Origin: Micromonospora sediminimaris
GTDB lineage: Bacteria > Actinomycetota > Actinomycetes > Mycobacteriales > Micromonosporaceae
DNA: 64,000 nucleotides
Reading direction: 5' to 3'
Assembly: GCA_900112325.1 (NCBI GenBank)
Contig: FOLJ01000024.1
Coordinates: 1-64,000, forward strand
A program made the translations under genes and the position numbers. Below, piece after piece: positions 41,150-49,761 of this stretch. Each line of letters begins with the position of its first letter. Positions within the stretch are counted from its first letter, which is position 1. Under the pieces are notes generated by a model that was not told the origin of the DNA, searched no databases, and saw nothing but the letters and a program-made list of their open reading frames with translations.

Positions 41150-42829
41150 ATGACGCGCACCCTTCTCGTCTCCCCGGATCAGCCCGGCGCCTACCCGTCC
41201 ATCGGGGAGGCGCTGGCGGTGGCCAGCGACGACACGGTCGTCTCGGTCAGCCCCGGCACCTACCACGAGGCCCTGTTCATCAACGACCGCGGCATCAGTG
41301 TGGTCGCCGCGCAGGGCCCGGGCACGGTCACCATCGACGCGTCCTCCGGGACGTATCCGACGGTGTCCTGCAACTCCGGCCGGTTGGAGCTACGCGACCT
41401 GGTCCTGAAGGCCGGTGACGCGCCGGTCGTGGTGGCCGACCGAGCGAGGCTCACCATGACCGGGTGCGAGCTGAGCGCCGGCTTCGGCGCGGCGATCCAG
41501 GTGGCCGGCCGCTCGGAGTTCACGCTCACCCGCTGCCGGGTGACCGGCGGACGGTACGGCCTGGTGGTGGAGGATTCCGACGGCAACGTCGAAGGGTGCG
41601 AGTTCACCGATCTCAGCGAGGACGGCATCATCGTGCGGATCGGGGCGGCCCCGACCATCCGCACCAGCACGGTGACCCGCTGCGGCAACCGGGGCATCTA
41701 CATCTACCAGTACGGCCGACCCACCATCGAGACCTGCGACATCTCGCAGACCGGGCAGGCCGGTGTGGCGGTGGTCCACCAGAGCGCTCCGGTGCTGCGT
41801 CGCTGCCGGATCCGCGACACCCGCGGGCCGGCGGTCTCCTTCGCCCGGGGCTGCCGCGGCAGCGTCGAGGAGTGCACCACGGAGAACACCGGCCAGCCGG
41901 CGATCGAGATCGCCGAGGGAGCCGACCCGACAATCGTCGAGGGCACCGTCAACCGTAAGGCCGCCTTCGGCGCCGACGCCGCCCGCGCCACCACCGGTCA
42001 GGACGCCGCCCGAGTGGAGAAGCTACTGGGCGAGCTGGCGGCCATGGTCGGCCTGGAATCGGTGAAGGAGGAGGTCCGCGCCCTCATCGACGAGATCCAG
42101 GTCAACGAATGGCGACGCAGCGCCGGGCTGCCCGTCGGCGCGGTCAGCCATCACCTGATCTTCGCGGGTGCCCCCGGCACCGGTAAGACCACTGTGGCAC
42201 GCATCTACGGTGACCTGCTGGCGGCGCTGGGCGCACTGCCCGGCGGCGCCTTCCGCGAGGTCTCCCGACGTGACCTGGTCGGTCAGTACATCGGCCACAC
42301 CGCCGAGAAGACCGCCGCCGCGTTCGAGCTGGCGCGCGGCGGCGTGCTCTTCATCGACGAGGCGTACACCCTCTCGCGGTCGTCGGGCACCGGCGGCGAC
42401 TTCGGGCAGGAGGCCATCGACACGCTTGTCAAGCTCATGGAGGATCACCGCGACGAGATTGCGGTGATCGCGGCCGGCTACACCGGCGAGATGTTGCAGT
42501 TCCTCGACGCCAACCCCGGTCTGGCCTCCCGCTTCGCCAAGACTGTGGAGTTTGGCAACTACTCCCCGGAGCAGTTGGTGGTCATCGTGGAGCGGATGGC
42601 CGGCGGCGACGAATACCTCCTCGCCGATGGCGTCTCGGAGGTGCTCCGCGAGCACTTCGGCACCATCGAACGGGACCAGAACTTCGGCAACGCCCGGGAG
42701 GCGCGCAAGCTCTTCGAGGGTGTCCGCAAGGCGCAGGCGCAGCGGTTGCGCCAGTCTGGGCAACGTCCGAGCCTCGACGAGCTGCGGACCGTGACCGTGG
42801 CCGACGTACGCACCGCGATCGGGCGATGA
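41150..42829 (+). CDS. beta-helix/AAA ATPase fusion (EccA-like)
   Basis: 559 residues from the ATG at 41150 with GGAG upstream. Residues 1-270 form a right-handed parallel beta-helix of PbH1-type repeats (GTYHEALFINDRGISV, ... GNRGIYIYQYGRPTIETCDIS). Residues 290-559 are a CbxX/CfqX-type AAA+ ATPase: Walker A GAPGTGKT at 340-347 and LFIDEAY near 400, with an R-finger region in PGLASRF. The ATPase half matches the C-terminal half of EccA, the cytoplasmic ESX chaperone, but the usual TPR half is replaced by the beta-helix. It lies in front of eccE. The role as an EccA equivalent is inferred. Confidence 0.8.
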   Translation: MTRTLLVSPDQPGAYPSIGEALAVASDDTVVSVSPGTYHEALFINDRGISVVAAQGPGTVTIDASSGTYPTVSCNSGRLELRDLVLKAGDAPVVVADRARLTMTGCELSAGFGAAIQVAGRSEFTLTRCRVTGGRYGLVVEDSDGNVEGCEFTDLSEDGIIVRIGAAPTIRTSTVTRCGNRGIYIYQYGRPTIETCDISQTGQAGVAVVHQSAPVLRRCRIRDTRGPAVSFARGCRGSVEECTTENTGQPAIEIAEGADPTIVEGTVNRKAAFGADAARATTGQDAARVEKLLGELAAMVGLESVKEEVRALIDEIQVNEWRRSAGLPVGAVSHHLIFAGAPGTGKTTVARIYGDLLAALGALPGGAFREVSRRDLVGQYIGHTAEKTAAAFELARGGVLFIDEAYTLSRSSGTGGDFGQEAIDTLVKLMEDHRDEIAVIAAGYTGEMLQFLDANPGLASRFAKTVEFGNYSPEQLVVIVERMAGGDEYLLADGVSEVLREHFGTIERDQNFGNAREARKLFEGVRKAQAQRLRQSGQRPSLDELRTVTVADVRTAIGR

Positions 42830-42860
42830 CGATGCCGCGCTGGTCAGGGAGGGACGTGCG

Positions 42861-44345
42861 GTGACGCATCCGGGTGCGGCTCAGCCGGGCGAGCCGGGTT
42901 GGCAGCATCACCCGGGGGCGGCGGCACCGCCGCCACAGCAGCGCACGCCCCAGCAGGGCGCAGCGCCGGCACCGACGCTCGGCGGTACCGGGCCCGGCCA
43001 CGCCTGGGCGACCCAGCGTGGGCAGGGGCGGGCCACGGTCGGCACCGCGTACACCAGTCGGGCCGCCGCTGCGGCATCGGCCGCTGTCGCCGCGCCCGCC
43101 GCCCGGGCACCGCAGAGCCGGGCCGGCGCGCAGGCCACGGCCGCCCCGACGGGACAGGCCGTCGCCGAAGGCGCGGCCGGGGACGCCGCGGCGATTCCGG
43201 TCGTACGCCCACACCGACGGCAGCCGCGCGTCGGTGGGATCCACGTGGCCCAACTCGTGGCCTGGCAGGCCGGTGCGGCGGCGGTGCTGGCGGCCACGCC
43301 GCACGGCCTGCCGCTGACCGTCGCCGTGGCCGCCGCCACGGTGCTGGTGCTCGCTCCGACGATGGTGCGCCACCAGGGCCGATGGCTTCACCAGTGGCTG
43401 GCGGTTTGGTGGGCGTACCGGGGGCGGAGCCGACGACTTGTCGGTGCCGGGTCCGACGGCCCATGGCAGCTGCTGAGCCACCTGGAGAGCACCGTCGAGC
43501 TGGATCAGGTCGAGATCGACGATCAGCCGGCCGTGTTGCTGACCCACCGGGGCGGGCTCAGCGCGGTGCTGGAGGTCGATCCGACCGAGGGCGCGCTGCT
43601 CATGGGGGCCCCGCAGGCCCTGCCCTCGCCGGTGGCGTTGCTACCGGCGGCCGACCCGAAGACGCCCGTCGTGACGGTGCAGGTGCTGATCCAGGTGACA
43701 CCGGCGCCGCGCGCCCGTGCGGCGGCGGTCGACCGCGCGTACCGCGAACTGACGAACGGTGGCGTCCCGGCCAGCCGGCAGGCGTGGGTGGTGCTCCATG
43801 CGCCGCGTACCCCCGATTTTCACGCCGACCGCGACCTGCGGCCGGCGCTCACTGCGGCGATCCGCCGGACCCGGCGTCAGCTGCGGCAGGAACGGGCGAC
43901 GGCTCGTCTGCTGAACCGGGACGAGGTGCTCGCCGCGGTCGCCCAGCTGACCCATCTCACCGGAGGCGCGACCGAAAGCACCGACCGCCCCTTGGCCCGG
44001 GAAAGCTGGCGCAGCTGGACGGTTCAGGGTGTACCCCAGAGCTGTCATCGACTGCTCGCCTGGCCCAGCCGGGCGTGGCAGATCGACCCGCTGCTGCGTG
44101 GCATACCCGCCGCGGCTGGCGTGGTCTCCATCTCGGTGGCTCGGGAGAACGACCGCCCTGGTGACGACGACGCTCTGGTGGAGGTGGCGTTCCGGCTCAT
44201 CGGCACCGACCCGGCCGCACTTGCCACCGCCGATCGCGCACTCGACCAGGCGATCCGCGATCACGGTGGTCGCCTGCAGAGACTCGACGGCGAGCACGCC
44301 CACGGCGTGGCCGCCACCCTGCCGTTGGGAGGCTTCCTGCGATGA
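42861..44345 (+). CDS. eccE: type VII secretion core protein EccE
   Basis: 494 residues from a GTG with GGGAGGGACG upstream. The first 115 residues are a Gln/Pro/Ala-rich tail, followed by two adjacent transmembrane helices (about 130-175) and a soluble domain containing WWAYRGRSRR. EccE stabilises the ESX complex at the membrane periphery. It overlaps the next gene by ATGA, so the two are coupled. The Ala-rich N-terminal extension is longer than in mycobacterial homologues. Confidence 0.85.
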   Translation: MTHPGAAQPGEPGWQHHPGAAAPPPQQRTPQQGAAPAPTLGGTGPGHAWATQRGQGRATVGTAYTSRAAAAASAAVAAPAARAPQSRAGAQATAAPTGQAVAEGAAGDAAAIPVVRPHRRQPRVGGIHVAQLVAWQAGAAAVLAATPHGLPLTVAVAAATVLVLAPTMVRHQGRWLHQWLAVWWAYRGRSRRLVGAGSDGPWQLLSHLESTVELDQVEIDDQPAVLLTHRGGLSAVLEVDPTEGALLMGAPQALPSPVALLPAADPKTPVVTVQVLIQVTPAPRARAAAVDRAYRELTNGGVPASRQAWVVLHAPRTPDFHADRDLRPALTAAIRRTRRQLRQERATARLLNRDEVLAAVAQLTHLTGGATESTDRPLARESWRSWTVQGVPQSCHRLLAWPSRAWQIDPLLRGIPAAAGVVSISVARENDRPGDDDALVEVAFRLIGTDPAALATADRALDQAIRDHGGRLQRLDGEHAHGVAATLPLGGFLR

Positions 44346-45034
44346 ACGGTGTCGCCTTTCCCGGCAGTCGGATGGGGCTGCACGTCGCGGACGCTGCCTC
44401 CGTCGCTGGGCTACGGCTGGTCGCCGGTGGCGGCGGGCTGGTCGTCGGCCGGAACCGTCAGCAGGAGCCGGTGGGGCTGCGGGTGTTCCGGGCCGAGCCG
44501 ACCCGGCTGATGCTCACCGGCGGGGTACGCGCCGCCGAACTGCTCGCCTTCCGGTCACTGGCGCTCGGCGCCCGGCTGTTCGTGCAGACCGCCCGGGAGC
44601 AGGAGTGGGACGCCTTCCTGCGACGCTGCGTGATCGGCCGGGAGATCGCCTCGTTCCTGCCGCCCGGTGTCGCTCCGCCGGTGCCGGCCACACCTACCGA
44701 ACCACAGCTCGTGGTGATCGACACTGGTCCGGTGACCGGGCCGGACACCAATCTCAGCGCACCCTGGCGGGCCACCCTGGTGGTCCGCGACGACCTGGCC
44801 GGCTGGGACGTCGAGGTTCTGGTCCGCAGCGACATCGTGGTGCTTCAGCGGCTCACCGAGGCCGAAGCGGCCACCGCCGCGAACGCCCTCGGGCTGGCCA
44901 GCGTGCAGAGCTGGTTCACCCAGTTGCACCCGGAGATGGTCGGCCTGATCACCAAGGGCAAGGTGCAGTGGGTGATGCTCAGCATGACCGGCACCGAGCG
45001 GCAGCTGATCGGCCCGGTCGCCCGGGGCGGCTGA
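44342..45034 (+). CDS. ESX-locus protein of unknown function
   Basis: 230 residues, ATG overlapping the eccE stop. Mixed alpha/beta, with LGARLFVQTAREQEWDAFLRRC, an LVVIDTGPVTGP strand and WRATLVVRDDLAGWDVEVLVRSDIVVLQRL. No transmembrane segment or signal peptide is seen. Similar proteins follow eccE in other actinomycete ESX clusters and may be cytoplasmic partners. The stop codon lies in the first of three short tandem repeats. Confidence 0.75.
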   Translation: MNGVAFPGSRMGLHVADAASVAGLRLVAGGGGLVVGRNRQQEPVGLRVFRAEPTRLMLTGGVRAAELLAFRSLALGARLFVQTAREQEWDAFLRRCVIGREIASFLPPGVAPPVPATPTEPQLVVIDTGPVTGPDTNLSAPWRATLVVRDDLAGWDVEVLVRSDIVVLQRLTEAEAATAANALGLASVQSWFTQLHPEMVGLITKGKVQWVMLSMTGTERQLIGPVARGG

Positions 45035-45114
45035 GCTACCCGGTCCGCCGCCCAGGGCGGTCGAGCTACCCGGTCCTGCCGCCCAGGGCGGCTGAGCTAC
45101 CCGGTCTTTGCCGC
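45026..45114. repeat. three short tandem repeats after the ESX operon
   Basis: Three copies of a 30-31 base unit with the core GAGCTACCCGGTC, each followed by a GCCGCCCAG/GGCGG block that can fold into small hairpins. The CDS at 44342 ends inside copy 1. The GCCGCC/GGCGG arms between the copies may act as a weak terminator. Confidence 0.6.
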
Positions 45115-45194
45115 ATTGGTACACCTGGTGGCTCCCGCATGGACACCGGTGCCGCTTATCCTCCGACGGTCTACTCCCTTCGGAGGCCGCATAC

Positions 45195-48100
45195 ATGCAG
45201 CGCGCAAGAAGTACCCGACTACTCACAATCCCGGGCGTACTGGTCACCGCCACCACGCTCATCCTCTCCGGTGGCACCACCGCCTTCGCGGACCCGGCGC
45301 CCACCACGCCGTTCATCAGTGAGATCCACTACGACAACGTCGGCACGGACACCGGCGAGGCGATCGAGGTCGAGGGGCCGGTCGGCTTCGACCTGACCGG
45401 CTGGCAGATCGTCCTGTACAACGGCGCCAGCGGCGCGGCGTACGACACCAGGACGTTGACCGGCGTGGTGCCGGCCGCCGGTGTGATCGTCGAGACGTAT
45501 CCGTCGAACGGTATCCAGAACGGCTCACCCGACGGTGTCGCGCTCGTCGCGCCCGACGGTGACGTCGCCGAGTTCCTGACCTACGAGGGCACCTTCACTG
45601 CGGTCGGCGGGCCAGCGGACGGCCGGGACGGCGTCGACGTCGGCGTGCAGGAGACCGCGTCGACCCCGACGGGCCACTCGCTCCAGAAGATCGAAGGCAG
45701 TTGGCAGGCACCCGCGGCGAGCACCTTCGGGGTGCGCAACGCCGCGTCGGACCCGGATCCGGATCCGACCGGCTGCACAGTCACCGTCGACCACACCATC
45801 GCCGAGGTGCAGGGCACCGGTGCGGCCACGCCGCTGGCCGGCAGCCGGGTGACCGTGGAGGGCATCGTCACCGCCGACCACCGCACCGGTGGTTACAACG
45901 GGGTGTACGTGCAGACGGCGGGCAGCGGCGCCGAGCGCCCGGTCGCCGCCGGAAGCGCCTCGGACGGCATCTTCGTCTACCTCACCACAAACACCGCGAA
46001 CCACCCGACGGTCGCGATCGGCGACCGGGTCCGGGTCAGCGGTACGGCGAGCGAGTTCAACGGTCTCACCCAGCTGACCATCGCGGCCCGGACCGATGTC
46101 CAGGTCTGCGAGCAGGGCGCACCGCTGCCGGCACCGGTCCCGGTTGAGCTGCCGCTGGACGAGGCCGCTCGCGAGTCGGTCGAGTCGATGCTGGTGGCAC
46201 CGGTCGGCGCGTACTCCGTCTCGGAGGTGTACAACACCAACCGGTACGGCGAGGTGGCGCTCGCCGCCGGCGACCAGCCGGCCCGGACGCCGACCGACGT
46301 GGCCCGTCCCGGCTCGGACACCGCGCAGGCCCTGGCCGCCGAGAACAAGCTGCGGCGCCTGCTGGTGGACGACGGCAGGACGACGAACCTGGCCACCGCC
46401 GGGCTGCTGCCGCCGTACGTCTCGCCGGCCAGCCCGTTGCGGGTCGGTGACCAGGTGGAGGCGTTCGGCCCGTCGGTGCTGTCGTACGGCTTCAACGAGT
46501 GGCGTCTACAACCGACCCGCCCGGTCGACGCGGACACCGCGCCGGCCGCCCGGACCACGTTCAAGACCACCAACCCGCGTACCGCCGGACCCGTCGACGT
46601 CGGCGGCGACCTGCGGGTGGCCAGCTTCAACGTGTTGAACTACTTCGTCCACTTCGGCGGCGACGCCCGGGGTGCGGCCGACGAGGCGGCGCTGGCCAAG
46701 CAGGAAGCGAAGATCGTTTCGGCGATCACCGCGCTGAACGCCGACGTGGTCGCGCTGGAGGAGATCGAGAACTCGGTTCGGTTCAACGCCGAGGATCCGC
46801 AACAGGCCCTCAAGCGCCTGGTCGCCGCCCTGAACGGCGAGGACGGCGCGGGCACCTGGGACTACGTCCGCACTCCGACCGAGCTGCCCGGCGCGACCGA
46901 GCAGGACGTCATCACCACCGCGATCATCTTCAAGCCGGCCAAGGCGCAGCCGAAGGGCCCGTCACGGTCGGTGAACGACGAGACGGTGTGGTCCAACGCA
47001 CGCGAGCCGATCGCGCAGACGTTCACCGCCGGTTCGGTGGACTTCATCGTGGTGGCCAACCACTTCAAGTCCAAGAGTGGTGCCGGTAGCGGTGACAACG
47101 CCGACGCCGGGGACGGTCAGGGCGGTTGGAACGGCGACCGGGTCCGGCAGGCCGGGGCGCTGGCTGCCTTCGTGGAGCAGGTCAAGGCGGACAGCGAGAC
47201 CGACAACGTGCTGCTCCTGGGTGACTTCAACGCGTACACCCAGGAGGACCCGATGCAGGTCCTCTACGACGAGGACTACCGGAACCTCAACGACACCGGG
47301 AAGACCAGCTACGTCTTCAACGGTGAGTCCGGCTCACTCGACCACGCCCTCGCCTCGCCGTCGCTGGCGTCGCGGGTCACCGGGGTCGACGTCTGGCAGA
47401 TCAACGCGGTCGAGTCGTACGCGTTCCAGTACGACGGCCTGGCCGCGTTCTTCGCGCCGGACCCGTACCGGGCCAGCGACCACAACCCGCTGGTGGTTGG
47501 CATCGACACCGGTTCCGGCACCGGCCCGGTGGACCTCCAACTGCTGAGCATCAACGACTTCCACGGCCGGCTGGAGTCACCAGCCACCGTCGGAGGTCAG
47601 CCGGTCGGCGGTGCGGCTCAGGTCGCCGGTCTGGTGAATCAGTTGCGGGCAGAGAACCCGAACACCGCGTTCGTCTCCGCCGGTGACAACATCGGCGCCT
47701 CCACCTTCATCTCGGCGATCGACGACGACAACCCGACGATCGACGCGTTGAACCAGGCCGGCCTGCTCGTCTCGGCGGTGGGCAACCACGAGTTCGACAA
47801 GGGCATTGCGGACCTGACCGGCCGGGTGACCGACCGGGCCGACTTCCCGCACCTGGGCGCCAACGTGTACCGCGGTGACACCCGGGCGCTGCCGGCGTAC
47901 TCGGTGGACACCATCGGCGGCGTCCGCGTCGGGTTCATCGGCGTGGTCACCGAGCAGACCGCCTCGCTGGTCAGCCCGGACGGCATCGCCGGCATCACCT
48001 TCCGCGACCCGGTCGCCGAGGCCAATCTGGTCGCCGGCCAACTCAAGGACGGCAACCCGGACAACGGCGAGGCGGAGGTGGTGGTGCTGCTCGCGCACGA

Positions 48101-49562
48101 GGGCGCCGCGACCGAGAACATCGACTCCCCGGAGGCGCTGGCGAACGACCCGGTCTTCGGCGATTTCACCCGTGCCGACGCCGCGATCGACGTCATCTTC
48201 AGCGGGCACACCCACCAGCCGTACGCCTTCGAGGTGCCGGTGCCCGGCACCGACAAGCTGCGGCCGATCGTGCAGGCCGAGGACTACGGCAAGCGTCTGG
48301 GCAAGGTCACCCTGACCTTCGACCCGGAGACGGGCTCGATCACCTCCACCGACGCGTCCCTGGTGGACGTCGTCGGCGCACCGCAGGACCCGGCGGTGGC
48401 GGAGATCGTGGCCGCGGCGAAGGTCCGGGCGCAGGAGTTGGGTCAGCGGAAGCTCGGTGAGATCACCGCCGACATCCGGCGGGCCTACACCGACGGCAAC
48501 GAGGATCGGGGCAAGGAGTCGACGCTTGGCAACTTCATCGCCGACGTGCAGCTCGCCGGTACCCGTGACGCCGGTCGGGGCGGGGCGCAGATCGCGTTCA
48601 TGAACCCCGGCGGTCTGCGGGCCGACCTGCTGTACGGCGAGGACGGCACGGTGACCTACGCCGAGGCCTTCGCCGTCCAGCCGTTCGCCAACGACGTGGT
48701 CACCAAGACCTACACCGGTGCCGAGATCAAGCAGGTGCTGGAGCAGCAGTGGCAGCCGGCGGGCGCGTCCCGCCCGGTGCTGTGGCTCGGTGTGTCGGAG
48801 GGCTTCAGCTACACCTACGACCCGGAGGCCGCACCGGGCTCGCGGATCACCTCGATGGAGCTGAGCGGCACGCCGATCGACCCGGCGGGCAGCTACCGGG
48901 TGACGGTGAACTCGTTCCTCGCCGCCGGCGGGGACAACTTCACCACCCTGGGTGGGGGCACCAACCTGGTGACCACCGGCGACAACGACCTCACCATGCT
49001 GGTGAGCTACTTCGCCGCCAACTCACCGGTGACGGCGGACACCGAACCACGGTCGTCGGTCGGTCAGGGCGGGCCGCAGTGCACCACCACGATCACCGGC
49101 AAGCACTCCCGGCCGCTGCTCGTGACCACCGGCCTGACCTGCGTGGAGAACGCCACGATCGCCGGCCCGGTGTCGATCGCCGCGGGGGCCTCGCTGCGGG
49201 TGACCGGCGGCACCATCAACGGCCCGGTCTCCGCCACCCGGCCGGTGCTGTTCGATCTGTCGGGCACGAAGGTCTCCGGTCCGGTCACGGTGGCCGGCGC
49301 CACCGGCGACCTGAAGATCAGCAAGGCCCGGATCAACGGGCCGCTGTCGCTGGTGGCCAACCTCGGCGGGGTACGGGTCGACGGGGTCACCGTCAGCGGC
49401 CCGGTGGTGGTGACGGGCAACTCCGGCAGCCAGCCGGTGGTCGTCGCCGCCAACACCATCAGCGGCCCGCTGGCCTGCTCCGGCAACACGCCCGCCCCGG
49501 TGAACGAGGGTCGGGCCAACACGGTGCGGGGCCCGGCGGCGGGTCAGTGCGCACGCCTGTGA
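45195..49562 (+). CDS. secreted ExeM/NucH-type nuclease fused to 5'-nucleotidase
   Basis: 1455 residues from the ATG at 45195 with a signal peptide (about 1-35). Domains in order: a lamin-tail domain (38-150, PFISEIHYDN), an OB-type ExeM domain (190-345), an endonuclease/exonuclease/phosphatase domain (about 470-770, with FNVLNYF, GDFNAY, SDHNPLVVG), a calcineurin-like phosphoesterase (780-1050, INDFHGR, GNHEFD, SGHTHQPY), and a 5'-nucleotidase C-terminal domain. The final 160 residues are repeated strands (INGPVS, VSGPV, ISGPL) resembling a beta-helix. It probably degrades extracellular DNA and strips phosphate from the nucleotides. The metal-binding motifs look intact. Confidence 0.9.
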   Translation: MQRARSTRLLTIPGVLVTATTLILSGGTTAFADPAPTTPFISEIHYDNVGTDTGEAIEVEGPVGFDLTGWQIVLYNGASGAAYDTRTLTGVVPAAGVIVETYPSNGIQNGSPDGVALVAPDGDVAEFLTYEGTFTAVGGPADGRDGVDVGVQETASTPTGHSLQKIEGSWQAPAASTFGVRNAASDPDPDPTGCTVTVDHTIAEVQGTGAATPLAGSRVTVEGIVTADHRTGGYNGVYVQTAGSGAERPVAAGSASDGIFVYLTTNTANHPTVAIGDRVRVSGTASEFNGLTQLTIAARTDVQVCEQGAPLPAPVPVELPLDEAARESVESMLVAPVGAYSVSEVYNTNRYGEVALAAGDQPARTPTDVARPGSDTAQALAAENKLRRLLVDDGRTTNLATAGLLPPYVSPASPLRVGDQVEAFGPSVLSYGFNEWRLQPTRPVDADTAPAARTTFKTTNPRTAGPVDVGGDLRVASFNVLNYFVHFGGDARGAADEAALAKQEAKIVSAITALNADVVALEEIENSVRFNAEDPQQALKRLVAALNGEDGAGTWDYVRTPTELPGATEQDVITTAIIFKPAKAQPKGPSRSVNDETVWSNAREPIAQTFTAGSVDFIVVANHFKSKSGAGSGDNADAGDGQGGWNGDRVRQAGALAAFVEQVKADSETDNVLLLGDFNAYTQEDPMQVLYDEDYRNLNDTGKTSYVFNGESGSLDHALASPSLASRVTGVDVWQINAVESYAFQYDGLAAFFAPDPYRASDHNPLVVGIDTGSGTGPVDLQLLSINDFHGRLESPATVGGQPVGGAAQVAGLVNQLRAENPNTAFVSAGDNIGASTFISAIDDDNPTIDALNQAGLLVSAVGNHEFDKGIADLTGRVTDRADFPHLGANVYRGDTRALPAYSVDTIGGVRVGFIGVVTEQTASLVSPDGIAGITFRDPVAEANLVAGQLKDGNPDNGEAEVVVLLAHEGAATENIDSPEALANDPVFGDFTRADAAIDVIFSGHTHQPYAFEVPVPGTDKLRPIVQAEDYGKRLGKVTLTFDPETGSITSTDASLVDVVGAPQDPAVAEIVAAAKVRAQELGQRKLGEITADIRRAYTDGNEDRGKESTLGNFIADVQLAGTRDAGRGGAQIAFMNPGGLRADLLYGEDGTVTYAEAFAVQPFANDVVTKTYTGAEIKQVLEQQWQPAGASRPVLWLGVSEGFSYTYDPEAAPGSRITSMELSGTPIDPAGSYRVTVNSFLAAGGDNFTTLGGGTNLVTTGDNDLTMLVSYFAANSPVTADTEPRSSVGQGGPQCTTTITGKHSRPLLVTTGLTCVENATIAGPVSIAAGASLRVTGGTINGPVSATRPVLFDLSGTKVSGPVTVAGATGDLKISKARINGPLSLVANLGGVRVDGVTVSGPVVVTGNSGSQPVVVAANTISGPLACSGNTPAPVNEGRANTVRGPAAGQCARL

Positions 49563-49577
49563 CCGCTGGGTGACAAC

Positions 49578-49616
49578 GCCGGTCCGCGGTCGGAGCTGTT
49601 CCGGCCGCGGACCGGC
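49578..49616. terminator. stem-loop after the secreted nuclease gene
   Basis: A perfect 12-base inverted repeat, GCCGGTCCGCGG / CCGCGGACCGGC, with a 15-base loop starts 16 bases after the stop codon. There is no T-run. Likely a factor-independent terminator of actinomycete type. Confidence 0.65.
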
Positions 49617-49656
49617 CCCCGGTTCGCTCCGGCCAACCCGTCCGAGTGGGCGACAC

Positions 49657-49672
49657 ATACCCCCCGGGGTAT
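49657..49672. promoter_or_regulatory. CsoR/CstR-type operator
   Basis: ATACCCCCCGGGGTAT is a perfect 7+2+7 palindrome. G/C tracts flanked by ATA/TAT are the signature of CsoR-family repressor sites, and CstR (persulfide-sensing) sites have the same form. It sits 90 bases before a metallo-beta-lactamase/rhodanese gene, a typical CstR target. No csoR/cstR gene is in the window. Confidence 0.65.
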
Positions 49673-49761
49673 AGTCGGAGACGGTTACCCCGATCGAGGC
49701 CGCATCTCCGCCGCCCGGTCGGGTAACCACCCGCTGAAGACGAGGAATCGAGGCGCTGGAC

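Noticed and set aside
45026..45114. CRISPR array
   Set aside because: Three short units are directly adjacent with no unique spacers and no cas genes are in the window.
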